Source: Owenia fusiformis
Taxonomy: Eukaryota > Annelida > Polychaeta > Sabellida > Oweniidae
Reading direction: 5' to 3'
DNA length: 64,000 nt
Assembly: GCA_903813345.2 (NCBI GenBank)
Contig: CAIIXF020000002.1
Location: forward strand, 8,887,555 to 8,951,554
Shown: one piece after another, positions 1 through 9,457 of the stretch
Numbering within the stretch: position 1 is the stretch's first letter
Layout: each line of letters begins with the position of its first letter
Program-made: the position numbers and the translations under genes
Notes under the pieces: generated by a model
Database searches by the model: none
What the model was told of the DNA's origin: nothing
What the model saw: only the letters and a program-made list of their open reading frames with translations

Positions 1-60
1 ATCCGTCTGTCCGTCCGTACGTACGTACGTACGTACGTCCGGCAGTTACAGATATCACCG
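1..60. repeat. Simple repeat (CGTA)n
   Basis: Short low-complexity run of CCGT/CGTA units at the window edge, followed by ordinary AT-rich sequence. Confidence 0.8.
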
Positions 61-379
61 CTACAGATATCACCTTCACATTTTCAGGGATACCTGAATT
101 CGATACCTACTTCCTGTCGGCAATTTTGAAATCAAATGCTAAAATCCTTCATTCTACATCTGATTAGGTTTTGGACCTGTTAGCCCAGTCATGGCAGCCA
201 TTTTGAATGTCTTAAGAAAAGTCAGGGCGCGGTATCATATTTGAAAGGTGTTTTTGAGTTTTCATTCTTTAAATATTTAGTAGCTTTATTATTAATTTCA
301 TGTGTACTTTGTTGTAAAAGCCTATGTTATTGTTAACAGTAGTTATATGCGATAATTTTGTAAAAAGAAATCAGCAAAA

Positions 380-1290
380 AAATCAGCCATTTTGTATTTT
401 TCCATCCTAAAATCTTGTCTGCAAAGTCTTGTCTACGCATTTTCAGGTGATCCGTTTTGTAGATTAATTTCAAATTTTCAGGGATGGTTCTTACTTCTTA
501 GTATGAAAATCTAGATCTGATTAGTTTTTTGGCATTCTGGGTAAATGTCAAGGCAGCCGTTTTGGATTTTCCATCCTAAAATCTTGTCTGTAAAGTCTTG
601 TTCACGCATTTTCAGGTGAACCGTTTGATAGATCAATTTCAAATTTTCAGGGTAGATTTTTAGTATACAAATCTAGGACTGATTCGTTTTTTGGCATTCT
701 AGATAAATGTCAAGGCAACCATTTTGGATTTTCCGTCTTAAAATCTTGTCTGTAAAGTCTTGTCTACGCGTTTTCAGGTGAACCGTTTTGTAGATCAATT
801 TCAAATTTTGAGGAATGATTCTTAATATAAAGATCTAGATCTGATTAGTTTTTCGGCATTCTTGGTAAATGTCAAGGCAGCCATTTTGGATTTTCCTTCC
901 TAAAATCTTGTCTGTATATAAAGTCTTGTCTACGCGTTTTCAGGTGAACCCTTTGATAGATCAATTTCAAATTTTCAGGGATGATTCTTTGTATGAAAAT
1001 CTAGAACTGATTAGTTTTTGGCATTCTTGGTAAATGTCAAGGCAGCCATTTTCGATTTTCCATCCTAAAATCTTGTCTGTAAAGTCTTGTTTACGCGTTT
1101 TCCGGTTAACTGTTCGACGGATCAATTTCAAGTTTTCAGGGATGGTTCTTAGTATGAAAATCTAGAACTGACTAATGTTTTGGCATTCTGAGTAAATTTT
1201 GAGGTGGCCATTTTAGATTTTCCGTCCTAAAATTGTGTCGGTAAAGTCTCGTCTACTCCTTTTCAAGATAACCATTTGACGGGATCGCCC
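380..1290. repeat. Tandem repeat, unit about 165 bp, about 5-6 copies
   Basis: A phrase built on CATTTTGGATTTTCCATCC, then TCTTGTCTGTAAAGTCTTG, then TCAATTTCAAATTTTCAGGG, recurs near 391, 558, 720, 880, 1046 and 1210. The spacing is 160-168 bp and the copies are diverged. It lies in an intron of the SLC5-like gene whose exons follow. No ORF runs through it, so I read it as satellite-like non-coding repeat. Confidence 0.85.
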
Positions 1291-1501
1291 ATTGGTGGGG
1301 ACATGTTGTACACATTTGTGTTCTTGTTAAATATTTGAATTTCCCGCCATTTCAGAAACAAAATCTGTAAGTTTATGCTTTAATAAGGTTATGTTCACAT
1401 ATATATATATGATAAGTTTGTTTTGATATATATTCCATGAACAATTTTTGAAACAAATAGAATAAAAGAAATTATCTGTGTCAGCATGCAATTATTTTCA
1501 G

Positions 1502-2988
1502 GGGGCTCTCATTGGCACACTCGTCAGCATGGGTTTTACAACTTGGATAGGGATAGGTGCATTTTTACATCCGGGTCCCAGTACTGCACTTCCGTCATCT
1601 GTAGAAGGGTGCCCATTGGCGAATGCAACAGCCGTTGCCATAGTAACTAATCTAACGACAGAGTGGCCAAGTTTTGTTTCAACTACTCAACTATCGGAGT
1701 AAGGACCCAGTCCAACATAATTTTTACCCTTTAATGCGTCATTTTGTTTTTATTCTAAACATTGTCGACGTTTTCCATTAGTGTCTACAGTACTAAACAT
1801 TCACAATTTTACTCTATATAACAGTATATATTCTACACGTATGCCTCCTTACTTGTATTTATTTATTTATTTAATCAAGTACTGTATGAACTCTAACAAA
1901 ATTTCAATTTAAAGAGAAAATGAATTATCCGAAGCAGTCTTCTAAAAAAACGCTTCAGAAATGTTTCAGTATTGATCAAGATTTAATTTTCTGAAAAAGT
2001 GCCAAATGTAGGAGTTATTGAAAATTAAGATGTGACAAGTCTAAAGTTCACTTCTCTATTATCACACTACTATACCCCCATACTGTATCCTGTGTTCCTT
2101 TAAAAGAAGTACAGGCTACAGGGAAGTTGCAAATGGAGGACGTTTGTTTATTTCCATAGTTCTGAATGTATACTAGATTTAACACATATTCTAAGTGTTC
2201 TACTATACATTGTATAGATTCATCGAGCAGTCTGCAACGTATTATTACCAGAAAAGCCCAATGGACAAAGATAGAGAATACCCGCTCCATTTGCAACTTA
2301 ACCGTACCCTGTATCATTTTTAAATGTGGTCACGTGGTAGGGTAGTGTGATTATTTCCCAGATGATTTATTCTTTGAAGGATTGCCATGAAATAAGTAAG
2401 TAATAAGTCACAGTTGAGCCCGACTTATGCTTCAGATCACCCGAGAACAGCAGCATAATGACTCTTTACAGACTTTCTTACATGTGGCAGGCTGGGTTTG
2501 GTACATTATTGACGATTATATTTGGAATGATCGTCTCATCTATACAACTATGTGTGACAGGTAAATGAATTTTCACCTAAGTCCTAATAAATGGTTGTTC
2601 CAAACGGTTCAATTTAAATCCACGATATAATAAATCCATATAATCTTATATACCAGACATAACAACATAAAAAACTATGACAATAAGGTTTAATATGATT
2701 ATATTTGCTGAAGGATTTCCTCGGCTGGATGACATTAATCAAGACCTGGTGTTCAACTGTTGTGATAAAGTTTGTTGTTGTTGTTCTGAATCCACAAAAC
2801 AATGCTGTAGGGTAACAGGAAAAAGTCACTTAGATGAGGTACATACTACATACACTACGACAGACTACGATTTGGAAGAATATCACACCATGATGATAAT
2901 TGATAAACAAGGCATCGACATGCAAAATGTCACAACCTGTCATTTAGCACACTGTCCCCAAATGAAACAAATCAAATTATTTAAATGA
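1502..2988 (+). CDS. SLC5-family sodium-coupled solute transporter, 3' part (last three exons)
   Basis: Three exons splice in frame: 1502-1698 (after TTATTTTCAG, before gtaagg), 2451-2560 (after GAGAACAG, before gtaaat) and 2714-2988 (stop TGA). The first gives a membrane segment GALIGTLVSMGFTTWIGIGA followed by an extracellular loop with a Cys and NAT/NLT glycosylation sequons. The second gives DSIMTLYRLSYMWQ and then a hydrophobic span. The third gives a cytosolic tail with a CCDKVCCCC cluster. The loop-then-helix pattern matches the C-terminal transmembrane helices of SMCT/SMVT-type SLC5 carriers, which import monocarboxylates or vitamins with Na+; which substrate applies here cannot be told. 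The 5' exons lie outside the window. A gtacat donor at 2839 could end the third exon early, because the reading frame beyond it runs into a dispersed repeat. An AATAAA lies at 3029-3034. Confidence 0.8.
1699..2450. other. Intron of SLC5-like gene
   Basis: AT-rich intron with a short TTTA-type repeat near 1857-1875. No ORF or element could be recognised on either strand. Confidence 0.6.
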
Positions 2989-3028
2989 AAAATATCCTGC
3001 ATGAGTACAGAATCGTCTGACATAAAGT

Positions 3029-3034
3029 AATAAA
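3029..3034 (+). terminator. Candidate polyadenylation signal AATAAA
   Basis: AATAAA 41 bp after the stop codon of the SLC5-like gene. Confidence 0.4.
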
Positions 3035-3144
3035 TAAGTACAGAGAGCAAACACAATTAAATCCAAATAAAATCCCCATAAGGGAGGTATGCAAGATAGG
3101 ATGTAAATCTGAATACGAGGTATATGGCAAAAGAACTGAATATC

Positions 3145-3300
3145 TATAGGATATACTATGATTTTGAGCAATATCCTTTTTATCTACGAGGTGATATTGA
3201 TATCTGCACGAGAGAGCAAAGCAAACAAGTGCATATATCAATATCACCGAGTAGATTAAAATGATATTCTGAAAAAAAATCATAGGATGTTCTTATTATC
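3145..3300. repeat. Foldback element, copy 1
   Basis: Imperfect palindrome. TATGATTTTGAGCAATATCC and a TCTACGAGGTGATATTGATA arm are mirrored on the far side, around a loop containing GCACGAGAGAGCAAAGC. Related copies lie at 3550-3725 and 35865-36000. It is followed by TTATCCTACACTTA, which is inverted at 3550. Confidence 0.7.
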
Positions 3301-3389
3301 CTACACTTAAAAGGAGTGTATTAAATGTATAATTTCATTGCAAAATGAATTTCATGCCAAATAGAGTCAATTTGGCGGGAAATTAACAA

Positions 3390-3490
3390 GCGGAGTATAT
3401 TGTCACAATATCCTCCGCATATTGGGTTTTCCGAAGTATATCGTCACGATATCCTCCGCCCGGAGTATATCATCACGACATCTTCCAGTT
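3390..3490. repeat. Three short palindromes, GGAGTATATYGTCACRATATCC type
   Basis: GGAGTATATTGTCACAATAT, GAAGTATATCGTCACGATAT and GGAGTATATCATCACGACAT are spaced about 40 bp apart. Each is a near-perfect inverted repeat ending in TCCTCCG or a variant. Function unknown; this looks like internal structure of the surrounding foldback family. Confidence 0.7.
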
Positions 3491-3549
3491 ATTCATTTTG
3501 CCAATAAATATCAAATTAATTTTTTGAATTTATTATACATTTAGCACAC

Positions 3550-3725
3550 TAAGTGTAGGATAAATACAGAATATCACATCATTTTGAGTGATATCATTTT
3601 TATCGCCGAGTTGATATCAAATATCAACACGAGTGAGCGAAGCGAATGAGTGTTGATATTTGATATCTACGAGGCGATAAAATGATATCACGAGAAATTA
3701 TGTGATATTGGGTTTATCCCATGAT
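3550..3725. repeat. Foldback element, copy 2
   Basis: Palindrome of about 165 bp: GATATCATTTTTATCGCCGA and TTGATATCAAATATC are mirrored by GATATTTGATATCTACGAGG and CGATAAAATGATATC. The loop is GAGTGAGCGAAGCGAATGAG. The outer ends carry AGGATAAA and TTTATCCC. Confidence 0.8.
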
Positions 3726-3985
3726 TACAATCACCTTGTGATGTGATGTTCAGGAATTCACGAAGTATTTTCATATCGCTCGCTGTTTTTCGCAATGTGT
3801 TTTTGTTCTTTTGATATGGCAATGAATGTATTAACATCCTCATTCCCGAATCTGTCAAACTCACTGTTATAACTGCTCTCTTGATTTTCATCGGAAACGT
3901 CAGAGTTTCCCGTGTGAATGTCGAAATTCGCCAATTCTTCGTCAGACAAATTTGCACCGGCCATTTTGATTTGTACTTTACTCAC
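3720..3985 (-). pseudogene. Possible Crypton/tyrosine-recombinase N-terminal scrap, frameshifted
   Basis: One frame reads MAGANLSDEELANFD through DVNTFIAISKEQK. A second, overlapping frame continues with NKNTLRKTASDMKILREFLN. The pattern NT..KT..D....FL.FL is typical of the N-terminal SAM-like part of Crypton-type tyrosine recombinases and the host proteins derived from them. The frame shift near 3800 and the absence of a catalytic domain argue for a dead fragment. It abuts foldback copy 2. The family call is an inference from a short motif. Confidence 0.35.
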
Positions 3986-4189
3986 TGCGCAGTAATATGC
4001 ACAACTACACGATATAGTTCGTCATAAATACCATTTTTAATCGTTATTTAGCAGCCTTCTAATCAAATTATATACACAATCGTAATTCAATACACCAATG
4101 AAACTTAAAGAGTATAAATTAACGGACCTATTTTCTCAAAAGAGAATAAATTATCTGACCTAATTTCCAACAATATTGTGGCGCGAAAT

Positions 4190-4345
4190 GCAAATGTGAT
4201 ATCACACGGATATGCGTGAGATAAACGATATCACACGCATATGAGTTTGATAAACGATTTTCTGGAAAATATCACACGGATTTCAATAATATCAGAAATA
4301 TCAATAGCTGTTATTGTACAGATAACACATTAAGCGTGGGATAAA
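4190..4345. repeat. AT-rich repeats with GATATCACACGGATATG units
   Basis: GATATCACACGGATATG, GATATCACACGCATATG and ATATCACACGGATTT recur within 80 bp. GTGGGATAAAT at 4336 is inverted relative to TTTATCCCATG at 3714. These are probably the far end of a roughly 630-bp element begun at 3714. Confidence 0.45.
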
Positions 4346-4435
4346 TATTTTTATCAACGTGCATTATACACCTATTGTCATTGTTATCATTGGTACAAAT
4401 AAAGGTATATCATATTTGTAGACTATTGGGAACCA

Positions 4436-4577
4436 AGTGGATCTTGATGTGCTGTATGAAAGTATACCGAACGCGCAATCTACCCTTTGAAAACCATACA
4501 AGGTTACCGATGATATTATTATGGCTACATATGGTATAATACACATCGTTGACGAGATCATCGCACCTAAGCCTTGA
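4436..4577 (+). pseudogene. Decayed copy of a FAS1 terminal exon
   Basis: On the + strand, one frame ends IMATYGIIHIVDEIIAPKP-stop. This closely matches the last residues of the intact FAS1 gene at 9458 (MATDGIIHIVDKVITP-stop). Upstream, GATGTGCTGTATG and CTACCCTTTGAAAACCAT align with DMLY and YPLET of the same exon, but the frame is broken by a TGA and deletions. It lies in the opposite orientation to the intact gene, 4.9 kb away. I read it as a remnant of a duplicated FAS1 gene. Confidence 0.7.
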
Positions 4578-4699
4578 GTGTTCAAAACCAATAAAATGTT
4601 TTAGTTTTTTTCGATAAATTTGACTGTCTGTTTGTTAACTTATATTGAAACATAAAGAGCACCAGAAACCCCATTATGCCTAATAGCTCACAAAAGCTG

Positions 4700-5360
4700 C
4701 GATTCATCGTGCGGGGGCCGGCCGATCACGGGCAACATTCGGCCGATTTCTAGACATCCTAGGATGCCGGGAGAATTTATCTCGGACGTAAAAGTTGCCA
4801 ATGTCTCACTATATCGAAGAAACTCATCGGAGCCTACTTTGCCGGCTCCCGTACGGTCATCGTACGATTATCTTACGGCTATCGGTGTCATCGTACGGTC
4901 ATCCTGTGATTTCAATAAATAAATAAGACTTGATTCTAATGAGTAAATAGTTATATTAAAGTTTTCGCAAGTCAAAATGTATTTCAAATATCTGTATTAT
5001 AAAGTTTAAATCAGATGAAGATGGCCAGACGGGTTCCATACGGAAATCGTCCGATCATCGTTCGATGTCCATGTATTGTTTGCGGCCGCCGTACGATGTG
5101 TGAGCTTACACATGATGAACATAAGATATCGGAGAAAAGACCCAGGTGTGAAAGAAAATATGGTCCCCTGGGGATTATGGTCCCCTTTCTTAAAAGCCCT
5201 TACTGGCCCTGATTGTGGATACGATAATAAGGGAAAGAGTTGTATTTAGGTCACCATATAAATCAATGGAAAGTAGGACCATAATTTAATAGGACCTCCT
5301 ACCCTTTTACACCGGCAATCGCCCGATTTCACAGTAACTAACCGGCCGATCGCGCCCGGC
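4700..5360. repeat. GC-richer repeat with CGTACG / GGCCGATC motifs, inverted ends
   Basis: GGGGCCGGCCGATCACGGG with CGGCCGAT at 4714-4750 is roughly mirrored by CAATCGCCCGATTTCAC and CGGCCGATCGCGCCCGG at 5315-5360. Between them CATCGTACG-type motifs recur (4855-4905, 5035-5100). Composition differs from the surrounding AT-rich DNA, which suggests a mobile element of unknown class. The 65-codon frame inside shows no recognisable domain. Confidence 0.4.
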
Positions 5361-6260
5361 TCTATATGACCTAGGCATAAACTATATATTTCCTGAATTC
5401 TTGGGGCATCAACTCTTCAGAAGTAAAAATGTTTTTGCTGTGTTACCAAATAATCTGTAACACCTTGTGTAACTCCTTATCATTGCATGTAATTAAAGAT
5501 GCATAAATCGGTGTATTTTGTAACCTTGCTTACCACTAGTTACTACATCGTCACTTTTTCCCAGCACAACACTTATAATACACAATGCTCCTTCAGCACA
5601 TCCATTAGACACCATTTTGTAAAACTCCCGTTTTTTCTTCCAGTGTAAAGTGCAGGGTCACATTTCAAAACTAGGTTAGGATAAGGGGTTCTCCTATCTC
5701 TTCTACGTCTCAACGTTACCGATGCAGGTAATGAATCGAAGAGGAAGCGCACCTTAAATGTGCGGTTGGTCATTTAAGGGGTTTATTTCATCTTAACATT
5801 ACGCATCATAAATTGATAACTTAAAATATAGTTTCTAAATAGCTGAAAAATGAATGAGTGTTCGGTGAATCAGTTTACAACTTGATTGTTATATCATTGT
5901 GATTTATCATCATCATTTGGGTTGTTAAACTAATAAACCAAGGTTTTTAGAGAATTTAAACATTGCATCAATGGAGATTTGGCCCAATTTTTTTAAAAAG
6001 TCATGGAAAATGATTTAAATAACATAACTGTATAATCAAAGTTATTCTTACGCCTCTTTAAACAAAAATTCCCCGATTTCTATGTGAATGCTCTTTTGTA
6101 TTATTCAACGGAAAATGAGACGGATGAACCAAAAACAGTTCTGAGGTAAAGAGCGAGATACTATGGCATAATAAATACATACTTATGGAAGGTAAACAGG
6201 TATTTAAAAAAAGCCTTTTGAAATGGGGGTTGTTCAAATATATGATTTATAGTACTCAAT
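5361..6260. other. Intergenic, no recognisable feature
   Basis: AT-rich sequence with no convincing ORF, RNA gene or repeat structure visible by eye. Confidence 0.5.
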
Positions 6261-6275
6261 GAGAATGGTGGTTTT

Positions 6276-6515
6276 ATGGCACTGAATGATTTCAAATACA
6301 AGCTTGAGGTAAGTGTCAACTTCTTAGATTACATCAACCTAATATCTTCCATCCCAAAGAAATTGAAATCAATTTTAAAAAGCGATCCGAAAGCAAAGTG
6401 TGAGACTGAATACAGCATCGAACATCTTTTTATTGATAACAAAACGGTCCACATCAAAAATTTGAATAAAAAATTATTTAATCATCATCATCATCAATCA
6501 TCAGTGTTTCTTTGA
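6276..6515 (+). pseudogene. LINE ORF2 fragment (linker before the reverse transcriptase)
   Basis: The 79-codon frame contains NFLDYINLISSIPKKLKSIL. This resembles the conserved segment (hxFLxYxxLhxxIPxxWK) between the endonuclease and reverse transcriptase parts of non-LTR retrotransposon ORF2 proteins. No catalytic motif lies nearby, and the frame ends in a CAT-repeat derived His run. Likely a short, dead retrotransposon remnant. Confidence 0.4.
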
Positions 6516-6529
6516 ATCCGATATAGTAT

Positions 6530-6575
6530 AAAAATGCGCATGCGTCCAGGCGCTGATGAACTATAAATAGAGAAT
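6530..6575 (+). promoter_or_regulatory. Promoter-like cluster: NRF1-type site plus TATA box
   Basis: TGCGCATGCGTC, close to the NRF1 palindrome, is followed about 25 bp later by TATAAATAG. No gene could be found downstream on the + strand, so a promoter role is conjecture. Confidence 0.25.
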
Positions 6576-7375
6576 TCCCTGGGCTCGCCTCACATTACCA
6601 CATTGAGTTGATGGGATGATATAAGCTACCAATTTCCTTTCTTTTGGCTTGGGTCATCCGAGACCACATCAAGGTCGATCCAATGTTGTGGTTTATTTCA
6701 TTCTGAATCCTTCTTGAATTTCTCAGAAAATGTCATATTGGATACTTCAATGTTAGACCTTGTAAATGAAGTATATTCAATGATTAGACCAGTATGAAAC
6801 AGTAATACAATGATTTAACGTCTTAGATGATTAAAATTACCAGATAGTCAGCCCGGAATATGTCAAACATCAAACGACTAATCTTCAATTATGCATATAC
6901 CAGTAGAATGATATGAGCCTTCTCATGATATGCTTCGATTAAATCGATTGCAGGCCTATGAAGACATACCTACAAACAAAGAATGCTAAAACTACCAGAA
7001 AACCAAACCAGGATATATCATACATTACTTCTCTGAGCTAGAAAACAATTAATGGTACAAATATGTTCATAGATTTTGATTTATAGGGGTCTTCAAAGGG
7101 TATACCTAAAAGGAGTGGGAGTTGTTTGTCGAATGAATTTGGGGAGTTTTTTCATGCATTTCGCTTATGTTTTTCATCCAAAAAAACATCAATACACTTT
7201 AAAACATTTTATTGACTCTAAGATTGCATCATATAATACCAAAATATATGTATAGTTTTCAAGGATTATCTATGGATTAACACTCAGGTATTTAATTTTT
7301 CAAACTTCAGAGGGCTGGGAATCATTGATAATCAACGCTTTTGAATTATATAAATGCTGTTTTAAATAGGCTTTA

Positions 7376-7597
7376 TGTATGCCAAAAATTTCTCAAATTG
7401 TGTAAACCGTACACATTCCTTAATCCCTAGAATTTTCTCTTTGAGGAATTTCCCATATAAATGTATTAAAGATTTACTTTCCTGTTATCTCAAAATCTGT
7501 TTGGAACTGTACCATTGGATTTCTATGGCAAATCCCTCAAAGAGAAAATTCTGTGGATTAAGGAATGTGTACAGTTTTCACACATTCATATATTTAT
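7376..7597. repeat. Foldback repeat
   Basis: GTACACATTCCTTAATCC and AATTTTCTCTTTGAGG near 7406-7445 are inverted as CCTCAAAGAGAAAATTCTG and GGATTAAGGAATGTGTAC near 7536-7575, separated by a loop of about 90 bp. The 74-codon frame across it is a by-product. Confidence 0.8.
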
Positions 7598-7671
7598 AAT
7601 ATTATTAAAAAGAATATTGACCAATAAAAAGAAAAGGTGTTACATTGTGGGTAATCATCCAGGAACACATT

Positions 7672-8580
7672 GACGTGTCGCAAAAAGGTGGCGCATTTGT
7701 TTTTAAGGGTATCGCGTGAATGTAACTTTGATTCCCCGAATTATAAGATAATATTCTAATTAAAGTTATATATCATTTTAAAGCTGTTTCGATGAAGATT
7801 TTAGATCAACTACACTCCGTTCACGATTCTTGCGCGTTCGTTTTTAAAAAAGAGTTTTTTACCAAAACATCTGGCAAATATCCCATGTTGACACGTTACA
7901 TTTTGAATTATTTTTCGTCTTTAAACGCTCATAACTCAAACAATATATGACTATTATACTTATTTTTCGTCTTGATAAAGGTAGATAGAAGTTTTATTTC
8001 AAAGGATGAATTTTAGTAAGCGTCCCATATTGTGACGTCATAGAGTCTGAAAAATAGAATCTGTTGACAGCGACCTTTTTTGCTCATTTTTTGCTACCTT
8101 CAACTTTTCAGGTGTACATTAAACAAAAAATACGAGATCAATTTTTAATAAATCATACATGATTATTTTGCTCCTAAACTCTAGTTTATTAATAAATAGT
8201 TGATTATGTTCACAAAAGTATGTGTTTTCTGTTGTATGTGGAAAAGTGGAGGACGAAAGGTTTTCAAAATTCATTAAAATATGGCTAATTTACGCCATTC
8301 GCCTATTTTCAAGCACAGCAACACGTATATTTATTTCACCTAAAATATCAATTGATTCGTGTTTTATGATGCTCCTAGCCCATTAACAATATATATATGA
8401 TATCAGAGTTATTCGTCTAAAATGTTTTGAGATATAGAGGTAAATGTGGAGGACGAAAGGATTTTCATGTGTGTACATTTTTCTCAAAAACGTCTCATTC
8501 TATCATGTTAAAAGCGAGGATCCTCTGGATTACGCCACAAAATGTGTAACAATGCGTGCGCGAGCATTTTGCGACACGTC
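7672..8580. mobile_element. Non-autonomous DNA transposon, about 0.91 kb, with TIRs
   Basis: GACGTGTCGCAAAA at 7672 is matched by its inverse TTTTGCGACACGTC ending at 8580. Both ends are bordered by ATT, a possible short target duplication. No transposase frame is present. Internal phrases (GTGGAGGACGAAAGG at two places, TGACGTCATAGA) give no coding signal. Size and terminal GACGTG resemble the element at 20664-21566. Confidence 0.75.
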
Positions 8581-9457
8581 ATTCCATTTAAAATGTAGTT
8601 TGTGACAGAACTCACACTTTCATTATTGCCATAATAATGATGAATTCCATTCTGTGTTACATTTATATGCAGATAAGCATGTTTGATTTCTTAAAAGTAT
8701 ACATGAGAAATAATTCCAGAAGTTGATGACATACATTTTGAAATACTGGCCGATTTAAAAAATGAAGTGTATACCGCTGCAATTTGAGACAGCCGCTACT
8801 TTTTGTCCATTTGGGGAACGTTTCTGGTGGTGTTTAGAATCGATTGAGGCAAGAAATATATGCACTGTGTCCAATATTCAATGATACTTCCTTGAGGTAG
8901 CCTAGTTATACACCCAGGGAATTAATTACTAATCGAGTGTATATGCATGGTTTTATATTAAAATGTCCATGACATGATTATCCTGACATTACAATAAAGC
9001 AAAAGAGTGGGTTACGCCATTTTTGCCATTTTTCTACTCATTCCTATAATTGAGCTCCATCCCTTCTATTTCCTTTAATATTATGTTATTATAGATGCAA
9101 TAAAAGAGAATGTGATATCGTGTGATAACATTTCTGTGGGATTAAAGAATAATTCAACTCAATTTTTGCTGATCACATAGCCTACTTTAGGTAGTTTATT
9201 CCATTCTTATGTACAATCAAGAACTCGTTCATATACCTCTACATATAATCAATTCAAATTGTCCTTTGTCTCAAATCAAAGGGGAGAAAAATGTCTTATT
9301 TAGGATAACTAAATCGCTCTGAACTCGCCTTAGTCGAAACTGCACATGTATTATTGTTTTAGCATTGATACATCTCATAATATGCGCCACTTTTCAAGCT
9401 CTCGCTGTAGCTTCATCGGAATCAGTTATAAAATGATGTGTCGTGTTAAAATGACCT
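8581..9457. other. Intergenic and 3' flank of the FAS1 gene
   Basis: AT-rich. An AATAAA on the minus strand (TTTATT at 9195-9200) lies about 260 bp beyond the FAS1 stop codon and could be its polyadenylation signal. Nothing else recognised. Confidence 0.4.
9195..9200 (-). terminator. Candidate polyadenylation signal of the FAS1 gene
   Basis: AATAAA on the minus strand about 260 bp downstream of the stop codon at 9458. Confidence 0.35.
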
